A stretch of DNA of 64,000 bases from Bacteroidia bacterium (GCA_020635905.1 JACJYV010000005.1:248001-312000), one strand, 5' to 3'; positions 30,482-39,746 are shown, counted from the stretch's first letter. The notes: a model not told the origin generated them from the letters alone. Numbers and translations: made by a program.

Positions 30482-32875
30482 ATGAGGATTAAAATTCTAC
30501 TTTTAGCCATTGCTTCCAGCCTTTTTAGCCTTGCGGTCCATGCGCAATGCTCTTTTACAGGTCTTCTGACCTCAACCTGCAGCAACGCTGCGGTGATCAA
30601 CCTGACCGGAAACGGTGCCCCTGATGGGCAATTTACCGGTGCCGGGGTAACTGATAACGGAAACGGGACCGGCTCTTTTAATCCTGCCACCGCAGGCCCG
30701 GGCAACCACACCGTCACTTACGAGCTGGTTGATTATAACGTCACATCCATTGCTGCAGCAGTAACTTCAGGCAGTGGAACCAGTATTTCACTGGCAGATA
30801 ATGCAGTCTCCAGCGCATTGAACCTGGGATTTAACTTCAAATTCTACGGAAAATCCTATAACCAGGTCTACGCTTCCTCCAACGGATTTATCACCTTCGA
30901 CCCTGCCGCGCCTGCGGGTTGCTGCTCTGGTCAGAATATCCCCAACACCGCTGCTCCCAACAACCTGATCGCGGCTGCCTGGGAAGACCTTGATCCCTCT
31001 GGCGCGGGTGCACCTGTGATCTCCTTTTTCACCACGGGTACCAGCCCCAACCGTATTTTCATCGTCAATTATAACAACCTTCCACACGGCCCTGCCTCTG
31101 GTACGGCGAATTTCGTAACCACGCAGATCAAGTTGTTTGAAACGTCCAATATCATTGAGATTCATACCACGGCGATGGCATCTGACGGAGGGCTGCATAC
31201 AATGGGGGTCGAAAATATCAACGGCACCCGGGCCAAGGCTGTGACCGGCAGAAATGCTGCCAACTGGTCAATCGCCTCACCTGAAGCCATACAGTTTACT
31301 CCGGTTTTCTGCCAGGATTCGAGCGTAATTTCCGTTGCGCCTGCACCAACCCTGGCCGTAATCGGACCTGATACCACCATTTGTCCGGGTACACCTGTCC
31401 ATCTGAATGTGGATATTACCAGCGGTACGGCTCCCTTCACCGTCAATGTCAATAACGGGGTAGGCTCGGTCAGCAACTACACCAGTGGTGCAAATATTAC
31501 CGCCAACCCGGTTACCAATACCACCTACAGTCTGGTCTCAGTAACGGACATCAACGGGTGTGTTTGCAACGCCTTGTCTGACTCGGCGGTGGTCACCATA
31601 GCCACCCCTTCGTCAGCCGCAGTGCTGAGTGGAGATACCGCCATTTGTAACGGCGAAACTGCAAATCTCTCCGTGAATATCACCGGAGGTACAGGTCCGT
31701 TTACCGTTGTACTTGATACTTCGGGTGCTTCTGCCTCGAATTACAACAGTGGATCAAATATCCCGGTCAGCCCCTCTGTCACCAGCCTCTATACCATCGC
31801 CAGCGTATCCGATGTGTATGGATGTCCGGGCAGCGGCAATACAGGAAGCGCTTTGGTAACCGTGAATAACGGCGCCAGCGCCGTTACATTGGGTGGCGAC
31901 GCCCAGACATGTCTCGGGGTGGATACCTACCTTTGGGTGACCATCACTGGCGGAACTCCGCCCTATGCCGTAACCCTGAGCAGCGGTGTGGGCACCGTCA
32001 CCAATTACCAGTCAGGCGACTCAATCCAGGTCAATCCATTTGTTTCCACCACCTACAACGTGGTTTCAGTGGTTGATGCAAACGGGTGTAGCGCAACCTC
32101 CCTGGGCACGGCCTTCACCGTCAACCTGAATCTGGCTCCCACATCGGCCATCCTTTCTGGCACCAAAACCATTTGTGCTGGCGATTCCACCGACCTGAAA
32201 GTAACCATAGTGGGCGGCACTGGCCCCTACACAGTTGAAATCGACAACGGAGTGGGGATTATTGGCAATTACGCCAGCGGCACCAACATATCTGTTTCTC
32301 CTGCCACCACCACCACCTATCACCTGCTCAGCATATCTGACGCAATTGGTTGTCCCGCGGCTTCCATTTCTGGTGCGCCTGTGGTAACGGTAGGCAGTAT
32401 TCCTGCCCTGCCGGTCATCATCCAAAACGGCAACGTTTTGACCTCACCCCCGGCCTCAACCTACCAGTGGTTTCTGAACGGAAGCCCGATTTCTGGTGCT
32501 ACCTCCCAGACTTACGTAGTAACCACCGCTGGAAATTACTCAGTTCAGGTGTTTGACGGAAACGGCTGTTCCAATACCTCCGCAGGCCTCTTCGTGCAGC
32601 CTGTTGGAGTGGAAGAAGCCTTTGACGGATCTTTCAGCGTATATCCCAACCCAACCAATGGCAACCTGAATATTGCGCTGGATCTGAATACTGCTTCTCA
32701 AATCCAGGTCAGGCTGACCAGCCTGGTGGGTTCTGAATTGCTGCGCACCCAGTCCAATGGACAGGTTACCCAATTCAAACATCAACTGAATCTGGAAAAT
32801 TATCCTGCCGGAATCTATCTGCTGGATGTACGGGTGGGCGACCGCCGTCTGACTCAAAAAGTGGAGAAATTCTAA
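30482..32875 (+). CDS. Large T9SS-secreted repeat protein (adhesin-like)
   Basis: A 797-residue secreted protein. The signal peptide (residues 1-21) is followed by a nidogen-like segment (NLGFNFKFYGKSYNQVYASS ... NGFITFDP). Residues about 295-690 are four copies of a beta repeat of about 95 residues, marked by ICPGTPVHLNVDITSGTAPF, ICNGETANLSVNITGGTGPF, CLGVDTYLWVTITGGTPPY and ICAGDSTDLKVTIVGGTGPY, each ending VxDxxGC. Similar repeats occur in SprB, the gliding adhesin. A T9SS domain (FSVYPNPTNGNLNIALDL ...) ends the protein. It is probably surface-attached. Confidence 0.87.
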   Translation: MRIKILLLAIASSLFSLAVHAQCSFTGLLTSTCSNAAVINLTGNGAPDGQFTGAGVTDNGNGTGSFNPATAGPGNHTVTYELVDYNVTSIAAAVTSGSGTSISLADNAVSSALNLGFNFKFYGKSYNQVYASSNGFITFDPAAPAGCCSGQNIPNTAAPNNLIAAAWEDLDPSGAGAPVISFFTTGTSPNRIFIVNYNNLPHGPASGTANFVTTQIKLFETSNIIEIHTTAMASDGGLHTMGVENINGTRAKAVTGRNAANWSIASPEAIQFTPVFCQDSSVISVAPAPTLAVIGPDTTICPGTPVHLNVDITSGTAPFTVNVNNGVGSVSNYTSGANITANPVTNTTYSLVSVTDINGCVCNALSDSAVVTIATPSSAAVLSGDTAICNGETANLSVNITGGTGPFTVVLDTSGASASNYNSGSNIPVSPSVTSLYTIASVSDVYGCPGSGNTGSALVTVNNGASAVTLGGDAQTCLGVDTYLWVTITGGTPPYAVTLSSGVGTVTNYQSGDSIQVNPFVSTTYNVVSVVDANGCSATSLGTAFTVNLNLAPTSAILSGTKTICAGDSTDLKVTIVGGTGPYTVEIDNGVGIIGNYASGTNISVSPATTTTYHLLSISDAIGCPAASISGAPVVTVGSIPALPVIIQNGNVLTSPPASTYQWFLNGSPISGATSQTYVVTTAGNYSVQVFDGNGCSNTSAGLFVQPVGVEEAFDGSFSVYPNPTNGNLNIALDLNTASQIQVRLTSLVGSELLRTQSNGQVTQFKHQLNLENYPAGIYLLDVRVGDRRLTQKVEKF

Positions 32876-32893
32876 GGGAATTTCGTTGTAAAC

Positions 32894-32929
32894 AAAAGCG
32901 CCGGGCCTTTTGCAGGTCCGGCGTTTTTG
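32894..32929 (+). terminator. Rho-independent terminator after the repeat adhesin gene
   Basis: Stem CGCCGGGCC / GGTCCGGCG around TTTTGCA, followed by TTTTTGTTTG. The A-rich upstream side would also let it work weakly in reverse. Confidence 0.85.
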
Positions 32930-32983
32930 TTTGCAGCCTCCAAAAGTCCAACGACGAGCTTCAAAGTTTTTTGTGCTCCCCAC

Positions 32984-35212
32984 CTAGAATTTAAGATGCA
33001 AAGTAACAAAGAAATTCCGCGGAGCCTGAACGAAATAAGAAGGACTGCCCAGGTAGGCGTAGCCGCTGGTGTAGTATTCCTGATTCAAAACATTATTCAA
33101 CTGAATGGAAATACTGTGCTGTTGGTAAAAATGCCAGACTGCTCTCAGATCCAGCAGAAAATAAGCTGGCGCCACCAGGTTTGCATCATTGGTATTGTCC
33201 AGAAAGGAGGCTGCCTGATAACGGGCGCGGGCTTCCAGTTCCAGGATTTTTTTGAACTGGTAATTCACAAAAGCATTGGCCAAAACCGGGGGAGTCAGCA
33301 AGGGCTGCACATTTTGGTAGGTAAGCGAATCGTAATCTGTGGTGTAGGATTTGATTCTGTTCCAGCTGAGATTCAGGTTTGCACCCGTATGCCAGCCTTT
33401 GGCTGGCCTCAGCAATAATTCGAGTTCAAGCCCCCGACGAAAGCTGGCCGCCACATTCTTGCGCAGCGGCAGTCCAATGTAGCTGAGCTGACCAATAGCC
33501 GCAATTTCATTGCGGAATTCCATGGCATACAGATTGGCTTTGAGATAGCCCGGACGAAAAGTCCAGTTGGCGCCTGCCTCAAAATCCGTCACTGTTTCGG
33601 GCCTGACCCGCGACAAATTGCTCAACTGGGCATAATTGAAGGGATCGATATCGTCGTTGCCGCCAAACATGTCGGTGCGGGTGGGTTCACGGGTCGTCTG
33701 ACCTGCGCTGAGGTAGGTGCTGAGAGCGGACGAATGTTTGTAGGTAATCCCAACTTTGGGATTGAAAAAGGTCCAGCTGACCGGATTGACGGAAAGGCCG
33801 TAGGAAGCCTCAGGCACGTACTGAAATGCAGCATGCCTCAATTGGAGGTCGCCATAAAGCATGATTTTATTAACCCAATATTCCCCCTTTGCAAAAGCGC
33901 TGATCTCCTGTTTAAATCCCTGATTGAAGTAAATATTGCTGTTGATCCAGGGTTTGATCACCATGGAATGGTCACGGCGATAGAGATTTCCGTTTAAGCC
34001 GGTCCGGAGTTTCAACTTGTCAGCCTCATAATTGAGGTTGACCATGGCACCTTCGAAATCAGAATCAAGTTTGAAATTGAGCAGGGTCGAATCTACCAAC
34101 ACATCAAAATCGCCCGCCACCCGCTGGTAGTAAATGCTGGCGGCCAGATTGAGTTCCGGGCTGAAGGAATGGGAATACTCCACCTGGGCAAAATCCTGGG
34201 CAAAATCATCTTTTTCGTCGGGGGAGAGGTAATTGATGCGGGGATCGACCCGAATGTCGTTGATGTCGGTAGCCAGATAGGCCATCTGGTTTTTCACCTG
34301 CCCGGTGAAAGCCGTGACTTTGACCATGTTCTGGTCGCCGAGCCAGCCGCCGCTGCCAAAAAAGGAATGGGAGCAGGCACCCGAATGATAGCGGTAACCG
34401 TCCGTTCCTGTGCCTGAATAGCGGGTGTAAAACCCAAATTTATGGTCGATCAGGCCCGTTTGGGCCTCGGCTGCGTAGCGAAAACTGTTGAAGGAACCAT
34501 ATCCCAGCTGTACTTCAGCTGAAGGTTTGAGAGCAAAGGGATTTTCAGAGATGAAGTTGACTGAGCCGCCGAAGGCGGCGGCACCATGGGTACTGCTGCC
34601 CACCCCCCGTTGCACCTGCACCGAGCGCACACTGTTGCCAAAATCGGCAAAATTGGAGAAATACACGCCCTGGTCCTCGGGCTCGTTGAGGGGAACTCCG
34701 TTGAGGGTAAAATTCAGCCGGGTCATGTCGAGCCCGCGCAAACGCAGGTAGGAATAACCTGTGTAAATACCTCCGTCTGAATAGGCGGTCAGCGAGGGAG
34801 TCTGGGTGAGCAGGTAGGGCATATCCTGCCCGAAGTAGTTGGCTTCCAGCTGAGCTTTGCTCAGCGTGGTTTGGGTCAGGGGTGCGTAATTGCCCGCACG
34901 AATGGCTTCAATGGTGATGGTCTCCACCTGCGTTTCCAGCGGACGCAACTGGATTAGCCGGGCCTGCTCCCCCCTTTCGACCCAGCCGTCCAAGGGCACG
35001 TATCCCTCGGCAGAAACAATTACCCGGACAGAATCTGAGGTCAGTTCTGCAAAGGTAACTTCCCCTTTTCCATTGGAGGCAGAAGTCAGAACCTGGTCGC
35101 CGTCAATCACTTTGACCGTGACGTCGGGAAGGGGACCATGGTCTCCCTCAACGATTCCGTGAAAAGTCCAGGAATTGATCAGCAAAAAAAATGAAAGAAT
35201 AGAAATGGTCAT
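32984..35212 (-). CDS. TonB-dependent receptor (FecA-like)
   Basis: A 742-residue outer-membrane receptor. A short signal (residues 1-18), a CarboxypepD-like domain (FHGIVEGDHGPLPDVTVKVI), a TonB-box region ETITIEAI, the plug (LLTQTPSLTAYSDGGIYTG, LRLRGLDMTRLNFTLNGVPL, GVGSSTHGAAAFGGSVNFIS) and a beta-barrel ending FFVTLHLKF. The plug pattern is close to iron-chelate receptors, but the ligand is not proven. No SusD partner is next to it. A hairpin with a T-run on the minus strand lies 33 bp upstream. Confidence 0.93.
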   Translation of the reverse strand: MTISILSFFLLINSWTFHGIVEGDHGPLPDVTVKVIDGDQVLTSASNGKGEVTFAELTSDSVRVIVSAEGYVPLDGWVERGEQARLIQLRPLETQVETITIEAIRAGNYAPLTQTTLSKAQLEANYFGQDMPYLLTQTPSLTAYSDGGIYTGYSYLRLRGLDMTRLNFTLNGVPLNEPEDQGVYFSNFADFGNSVRSVQVQRGVGSSTHGAAAFGGSVNFISENPFALKPSAEVQLGYGSFNSFRYAAEAQTGLIDHKFGFYTRYSGTGTDGYRYHSGACSHSFFGSGGWLGDQNMVKVTAFTGQVKNQMAYLATDINDIRVDPRINYLSPDEKDDFAQDFAQVEYSHSFSPELNLAASIYYQRVAGDFDVLVDSTLLNFKLDSDFEGAMVNLNYEADKLKLRTGLNGNLYRRDHSMVIKPWINSNIYFNQGFKQEISAFAKGEYWVNKIMLYGDLQLRHAAFQYVPEASYGLSVNPVSWTFFNPKVGITYKHSSALSTYLSAGQTTREPTRTDMFGGNDDIDPFNYAQLSNLSRVRPETVTDFEAGANWTFRPGYLKANLYAMEFRNEIAAIGQLSYIGLPLRKNVAASFRRGLELELLLRPAKGWHTGANLNLSWNRIKSYTTDYDSLTYQNVQPLLTPPVLANAFVNYQFKKILELEARARYQAASFLDNTNDANLVAPAYFLLDLRAVWHFYQQHSISIQLNNVLNQEYYTSGYAYLGSPSYFVQAPRNFFVTLHLKF

Positions 35213-35244
35213 GGTTGAATCATTTTAGTGTGAGGCAAAAAAAT

Positions 35245-35267
35245 CTTTGCGTCAATTTTACGCAAAG
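35245..35267 (-). promoter_or_regulatory. Terminator-like hairpin in the leader of the TonB receptor gene
   Basis: CTTTGCGT / ACGCAAAG is a perfect 8-bp inverted repeat around a 7-nt loop. On the minus strand it is followed by ATTTTTTT, so the shape is that of an intrinsic terminator, 33 bp before the receptor's start. The upstream gene already has its own terminator at 35296-35328, which makes an attenuator or operator role more likely. Confidence 0.6.
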
Positions 35268-35295
35268 TAATTATAAAAGTTGATTCCACCAAAGA

Positions 35296-35328
35296 AAAAC
35301 CCCGGCCTGAATTTATGACCGGGGTTTT
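35296..35328 (-). terminator. Rho-independent terminator after the 382-residue T9SS gene
   Basis: Stem AAAACCCCGG / CCGGGGTTTT around a 13-nt loop, just downstream of the stop of the gene at 35353. It separates that gene from the TonB receptor gene. Confidence 0.88.
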
Positions 35329-35352
35329 AACAACAAGGTTCTGAAATAAATT

Positions 35353-36501
35353 TTATTGCACCACTAATTTTATGGTTTGTGAGATGGTTTCATTGGTGTA
35401 TTGCAGGAAATATATGCCTTTGGGAAAATCGGCCACTTTGATTTTCGCATCCCAGCCATTGACTTGTGCTCCAAACACTTTGCGGCCGTCCATGGAGAAG
35501 AGGTTGAGTTCACCGTTCATTTCGATTTCTCCAAACTCCACCGTAACCTGATCGTTGGCGGGATTGGGATAAGCCACCAGTTTCCAGTCTTCGTCCACAT
35601 AGGCGACCACACTGTTTTTATTGGTGCAGGTGCCGAGATAGTCGCCATGATTGAGGTGCTGCTGTACTTTGTTGGCTGCCAGACACTTGGTTACCCCGCT
35701 GTGGCAAACCAGAATTTTGCCGTTGCCGCAGGTTACATTCTGAGCAGTCACGGTGACCTGATCCGTGGCGGTACATCCTAATGCATCCGTGGTGGTCAGG
35801 GTGTAAGTGGTGGTGGTGGAAGGGCACACGTTAATGGAGGCAGTGGTTGCACCCGTGCTCCAGGCGTAGGTGTAAGGAGCCAATCCACCCGCGGCCGAGC
35901 CTGAAAGGGTGGCGCATTGAGCAGGTGCCCAACCCACGTACACGGTTTGGTCAGGTCCCGCATCAGCGGTGCGTCCCAGGCAGTTGCCCAGATTTACCTC
36001 CATATCGGGTTGGCCATTGCAGCCCCAGGGTGGCACGATAATGTTGGCCGCTTCGGCCCCGCCAGCCACAATTTTGCCTGGCAGATTTTGGGTAACCACG
36101 CTGAAGGAAATGCAGGTCGATTGCACAGGACCGCAACCTCCGTCAATGCAGGCCCACCATTCATTGGTGTAGTTGGAGTAAATGACCCAGTCGGGCATGG
36201 ACTGGTAATCCACGCTGTAGGTTGCACCCGTGTTGGGACTGACAAACGATGCGGGATAACTGACGAAGGTACTGTTGTTGCCCTCCAGTTTGAAGGCGAA
36301 AGCAGCGGAGTTTTGGTCCGCCCCGTAGCGGGAGGAGTTGCGGCCAGAGCCCACGCAGTAGGTAAGATCGATTTGGTATTGGTTGCCGCCCAGAGAGGTT
36401 ACTCCATTCAGCTGGAGATAGGAAAGGTCGCAGGCGAACGTATTGCTGAAGGCAAAAAAGCACAGCAAAAAGGCGACCAGCCTTGATTTTGTGTTAAACA
36501 T
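35353..36501 (-). CDS. Secreted T9SS cargo, paralogue of the Cys-rich protein
   Basis: A 382-residue secreted protein. After the signal peptide (residues 1-23) comes ACDLSYLQLNGVTSLGGN, which matches the start of the mature protein at 8725-10140. A PKD-like repeat (LSGSAAGGLAPYTYAWSTGA, about residues 205-250) follows, then a Cys/His module (VCHSGVTKCLAANKVQQHLN) seen in other Bacteroidota surface proteins, and a T9SS domain (KLVAYPNPANDQVTVEFG ... GIYFLQYTNETISQTIKLVV). Function unknown; both paralogues are near TonB receptors or other T9SS cargo. Confidence 0.85.
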   Translation of the reverse strand: MFNTKSRLVAFLLCFFAFSNTFACDLSYLQLNGVTSLGGNQYQIDLTYCVGSGRNSSRYGADQNSAAFAFKLEGNNSTFVSYPASFVSPNTGATYSVDYQSMPDWVIYSNYTNEWWACIDGGCGPVQSTCISFSVVTQNLPGKIVAGGAEAANIIVPPWGCNGQPDMEVNLGNCLGRTADAGPDQTVYVGWAPAQCATLSGSAAGGLAPYTYAWSTGATTASINVCPSTTTTYTLTTTDALGCTATDQVTVTAQNVTCGNGKILVCHSGVTKCLAANKVQQHLNHGDYLGTCTNKNSVVAYVDEDWKLVAYPNPANDQVTVEFGEIEMNGELNLFSMDGRKVFGAQVNGWDAKIKVADFPKGIYFLQYTNETISQTIKLVVQ

Positions 36502-36675
36502 GATTCTTAGTTTATGGGTTGTGGAATAATTACTTTGTAAAGATGCATGGGTATTTGAAATCCCGGGAAAATAAATGACAAACGACCGTCTCTGGTTATT
36601 GGGTGATGGAGTTTGGCGGGATGAATGAAAAAAATATCTGCCATTCTGATTCGGTCATTCAATCAAAATACGCAC

Positions 36676-37521
36676 ATGAAAGAGAAAATAATCCTGATCA
36701 CAGGCGCCACCAATGGCATTGGCAAAGCGGCCGCCACGGAATTTGCCCGCCAGGGCGCAACGGTCATTCTCACGGCCCGCAATCAGCAGAAAGGCCAGGA
36801 AGTCGTAGCCGAAATTCAAGCCAAAACGGGCTCAGCCAAAGTCAGTCTGATGGAAGTGGACCTGGCTTCGGGGGAAAGCATCCGCCAGATGACCACTGCA
36901 TTTAAGGAAAAATACGACCACCTGAATGTGCTCGTCAATAATGCAGGGGGCTTTTTCAACGAGCGCCTGACCACGCCCGAAGGACATGAATACACTTTTG
37001 GCCTGAATCATCTGGGCTATTTTCAGGTGACCACCCAACTGCTGGACCTGCTGAAAAGCACACCAGGAGCCAGGATCGTGAACGTGGCTTCTGAGGCCCA
37101 AAGGCAGGGCAGAATCGACTTTGGCAACCTCATGCTGAAAGGTGGATACTCTGGATTCAGGGCATATTGCAATTCCAAACTGGCCAATATTGTTTTTACC
37201 AATGAACTGTCCCGCAGGCTGGAAGGAACGGGGGTGACCGCCAACTCTTTGCACCCGGGCGTGGTGAAAACGGGTTTTGGATTGAATAATTCAGGCTTCC
37301 TGAATTTTTTGGTGAAGCTGGCGCAGCCTTTTATGCTTACGCCCGAACAGGGCGCAGAAACCATGATCTGGCTGGCGACTTCCCCTCAGGTGGAGGGAGT
37401 TTCAGGTAAATACTGGGCCAAAAAGAAGGAACTGAAAGCTGTGCCCCAGGCCTACGATCCCGAAGTGGGCAAACGCCTCTGGGAGGAGAGTGAGCGGCTG
37501 ACGGGAAGCCAACAAGTGTGA
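36676..37521 (+). CDS. Short-chain dehydrogenase/reductase (retinol dehydrogenase-like)
   Basis: Taken from the ATG at 36676 (281 residues), which starts the typical MKEKIILITGATNGIG. The Rossmann NAD(P)-binding motif TGATNGIG (about residues 9-16), NNAGG, the catalytic Ser region VNVASEAQRQG and YCNSKLAN (Tyr-x3-Lys) are all seen. NADP preference is suggested by ARNQQKG after strand 2. It is similar to retinol dehydrogenase/WW-domain oxidoreductase-like enzymes; the substrate is unknown. A single gene, 123 bp from the divergent T9SS gene on its left. Confidence 0.92.
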   Translation: MKEKIILITGATNGIGKAAATEFARQGATVILTARNQQKGQEVVAEIQAKTGSAKVSLMEVDLASGESIRQMTTAFKEKYDHLNVLVNNAGGFFNERLTTPEGHEYTFGLNHLGYFQVTTQLLDLLKSTPGARIVNVASEAQRQGRIDFGNLMLKGGYSGFRAYCNSKLANIVFTNELSRRLEGTGVTANSLHPGVVKTGFGLNNSGFLNFLVKLAQPFMLTPEQGAETMIWLATSPQVEGVSGKYWAKKKELKAVPQAYDPEVGKRLWEESERLTGSQQV

Positions 37522-37788
37522 GCATTTAACCAGGATCGGTCGGGAAATGGGAAGCTGGCTTCAGGAGTTGAGGCTGGGGAATGGGGTTTTACGACAACTC
37601 AATAAATCCTCAATTATCACCCCCTCAGCAAGTGCCCTACCCACGGGCTGACAATAAGCCGTTGGTCATTCACCCCAAAATCACCACCTGCCCATCTCTG
37701 GATTCGCCTTTCAGACTCAGGCTTTCCTTTTCAGTACGCAAAACCAATCTTCCAAATTTCTTCTAAATTGAAAGCGTAAATTGGCAGA
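37522..37788. other. Spacer before the two-component locus
   Basis: No gene is seen in these 267 bp. The only feature of note is the direct repeat at 37750-37768, described separately. The left 200 bp is without clear hairpins. Confidence 0.5.
37750..37768 (+). promoter_or_regulatory. Direct-repeat operator candidate before the response regulator gene
   Basis: TTCCAAAT at 37750-37757 and TTCTAAAT at 37761-37768 lie 11 bp apart, the spacing bound by OmpR/PhoB-type dimers. The 15-bp core AAATTTCTTCTAAAT is repeated exactly before the PepSY-like gene (39732-39746). The site is 20 bp upstream of the regulator's ATG, which suggests autoregulation. Confidence 0.65.
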
Positions 37789-38466
37789 ATGAAGATCCTC
37801 CTGATCGAAGATGAGCACAGCCTTGCGCAAAGCATTCAAAATTACCTGACCGGAAATGATTTTGTATGCGAATGGGTTTTTGACAAGGAAAACGCCCTCG
37901 ACCGGATCATTGCGCACGAATACGATTGCATCCTGCTGGATCTGATGCTGCCTGATGGCGATGGATTTGAGGTATTGAAAGAGTTGAAACGCCTTGAAAA
38001 AACAGAAGGAGTCATCATCATATCTGCCAAAGAAAACCTGGAAACACGGATTGAGGGCTTTCAGTTGGGTGCAGATGACTTTCTGACCAAACCTTTTCAT
38101 TTACCAGAATTGATGGTGAGAATCCAGGCCCTTATCCGCAGGAAAAACTTCAGCGGCTCCAATCTGGTCAATTTCCATGAAATTGAGATTGACCTGCTGG
38201 CCAAAACCGTCAAAGTGCATGCAGAAATCATTGACCTGACTAAAAAGGAAACGGACCTGCTTCTCTACCTGATCGGCAATAAAAACCGCGTTCTCTCCAA
38301 AAGCGCCATTGCCGAGCACCTCTCAGGAGACATGGCCGACATGCTCGACAACCACGATTTCGTGTATGCCCACGCCAAAAATCTCAAACACAAACTGAAG
38401 GTTGCCGGAGCCGGAGATTACATCAAAACCGTGTACGGATTGGGTTATAAGTGGCAAAATGACTAA
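37789..38466 (+). CDS. OmpR-family response regulator
   Basis: A 225-residue transcription factor. Receiver domain residues 1-115 with acidic pocket EDE (7-9), phosphoacceptor Asp51 in CILLDLMLPDGDG and Lys in FLTKPFHLPE. The winged-helix DNA-binding domain occupies about 130-223 (IDLTKKETDLLLYLIGNKNR, VYAHAKNLKHKLKVAGAGDYIKTVYGLGYKW). The kinase gene overlaps its end by 8 bp. The matching direct repeats before this gene and before the PepSY gene are likely targets. Confidence 0.95.
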   Translation: MKILLIEDEHSLAQSIQNYLTGNDFVCEWVFDKENALDRIIAHEYDCILLDLMLPDGDGFEVLKELKRLEKTEGVIIISAKENLETRIEGFQLGADDFLTKPFHLPELMVRIQALIRRKNFSGSNLVNFHEIEIDLLAKTVKVHAEIIDLTKKETDLLLYLIGNKNRVLSKSAIAEHLSGDMADMLDNHDFVYAHAKNLKHKLKVAGAGDYIKTVYGLGYKWQND

Positions 38467-39733
38467 AAAACTCCTTTCCCAAACCTCCCGCGTTTACCTG
38501 GTTTTCGCCGGACTGCTTCTGATTGGAGTGGCTCCCATATTCTATTTCGTAACCGAAAAACTCTACCTCGACGATGCCGACGAGGCCCTCATTCTGCGCA
38601 AAAATGAATTTTTGAAAGACCATGCCGACAAACTGAAGCAAAGTGAAATTCCCACCTGGAACGAATTCAACCGCGACATCAAAATATTTCCTCCCCGCCC
38701 CCTCACCGGCGATGTGCTGATTTACACCTACTACTATGACAGCCTCGACGCCGAGCTGGAACCCTACCGTGAGCTCAATTCACCCGTTCTGATCGAGGGA
38801 AATCTCTACACCTTCGCCGCAAGAATCAACCTGGTGGAGTCTGAAGACCTGATTATGAGCATTGCCCTGCTCTTTTTCCTCATATTCACCCTCCTCCTCC
38901 TTGGCCTTTACCTGATAACCCGTCGTTTGTCGCAGCGCATCTGGAAACCCTTCTACCAGACTCTGGAGCAGATAGAAAAATTTGAAATCAACAAACCCGG
39001 AAAACCCATTTTTATTGAAACCCGGACCGAAGAATTCGTGCGGCTCAATCACAGCATTGAAAGATTGATTGACCGGAATACCTCCATTTACCAAAATCAA
39101 AAGGAATTCATTGAAAATGCAGCCCACGAACTGCAAACTCCCCTGGCCGTCTTCCAGGCCAAGATCGATACCCTCATCCAAAGTCCGGATGTGACCCACG
39201 AACAAGCCGAGATCCTCGTTTCCCTCAACGAATCTGTCGCCCGCCTCAACCGCCTCAACAAAAATCTGCTCCTGCTTTCTAAAATTGAGAAAAACAGCTT
39301 CGCCGACCAAACCCAGGTCTCCCTGAACGGGATCATAGAGAAAAATCTTGGATTTTTCAGCGAACAGGCCCGGGCCCGAAACCTGAAGGTAGAGCTTGAT
39401 TTTGCCGAAATCCTGACCGTAAATTCCAACCCTTCTCTGGTCGAAATTCTGGTCAGCAACCTTTTCCTGAATGCCATTCGCCACAACATCCCCAACGGGC
39501 AAATCACCATTCGCATCTCCCGCCGGGCCCTGATATTTTCCAATACGGGCGAGGACAAAGCCCTCAATCCTGAGGCGATTTTCAATCGTTTTACCAAGTC
39601 CAATCCTGCCGAAAAGGGAAACGGACTGGGGCTGGCCATCGTGAAAAAGATCGCCGGGCTCAACCATTGGAAAATTCAGTATGAATTTTCCATGAATCTT
39701 CACATTTTTTCTCTCCTAATCCCCGAATTCTAA
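38459..39733 (+). CDS. Sensor histidine kinase
   Basis: Taken from the ATG at 38459 (424 residues), overlapping the regulator gene by 8 bp. Two membrane helices (about residues 11-30 and 130-152) flank a periplasmic sensor segment with many aromatic and acidic residues. The H-box is FIENAAHELQTPLAVFQAKI, the N-box LVSNLFLNAIRHNIPNG, and G-boxes SNTGED and GNGLGLAIVKKI. No HAMP motif is obvious. Phosphorylation of the neighbouring regulator is expected. Its stop codon lies inside the second direct-repeat operator. Confidence 0.94.
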   Translation: MTKKLLSQTSRVYLVFAGLLLIGVAPIFYFVTEKLYLDDADEALILRKNEFLKDHADKLKQSEIPTWNEFNRDIKIFPPRPLTGDVLIYTYYYDSLDAELEPYRELNSPVLIEGNLYTFAARINLVESEDLIMSIALLFFLIFTLLLLGLYLITRRLSQRIWKPFYQTLEQIEKFEINKPGKPIFIETRTEEFVRLNHSIERLIDRNTSIYQNQKEFIENAAHELQTPLAVFQAKIDTLIQSPDVTHEQAEILVSLNESVARLNRLNKNLLLLSKIEKNSFADQTQVSLNGIIEKNLGFFSEQARARNLKVELDFAEILTVNSNPSLVEILVSNLFLNAIRHNIPNGQITIRISRRALIFSNTGEDKALNPEAIFNRFTKSNPAEKGNGLGLAIVKKIAGLNHWKIQYEFSMNLHIFSLLIPEF

Positions 39734-39746
39734 ATTTCTTCTAAAT
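39728..39746 (+). promoter_or_regulatory. Direct-repeat operator candidate before the PepSY-like gene
   Basis: TTCTAAAT occurs at 39728-39735 and again at 39739-39746, exactly 11 bp apart. The site overlaps the kinase stop codon and lies 45 bp before the PepSY-like ATG. It is nearly identical to the repeat before the regulator gene, so the regulator probably controls this promoter. Confidence 0.68.

Noticed and set aside
35245..35267. Ordinary terminator of the gene at 35353
   Set aside because: That gene already has a strong terminator at 35296-35328, and this hairpin is nearer the receptor start; kept as a leader element instead.
38780..39703. 307-residue reading frame on the minus strand
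   Set aside because: Antisense to the histidine kinase, whose H-, N- and G-boxes are intact; rich in Gly/Phe in the way of shadow frames.
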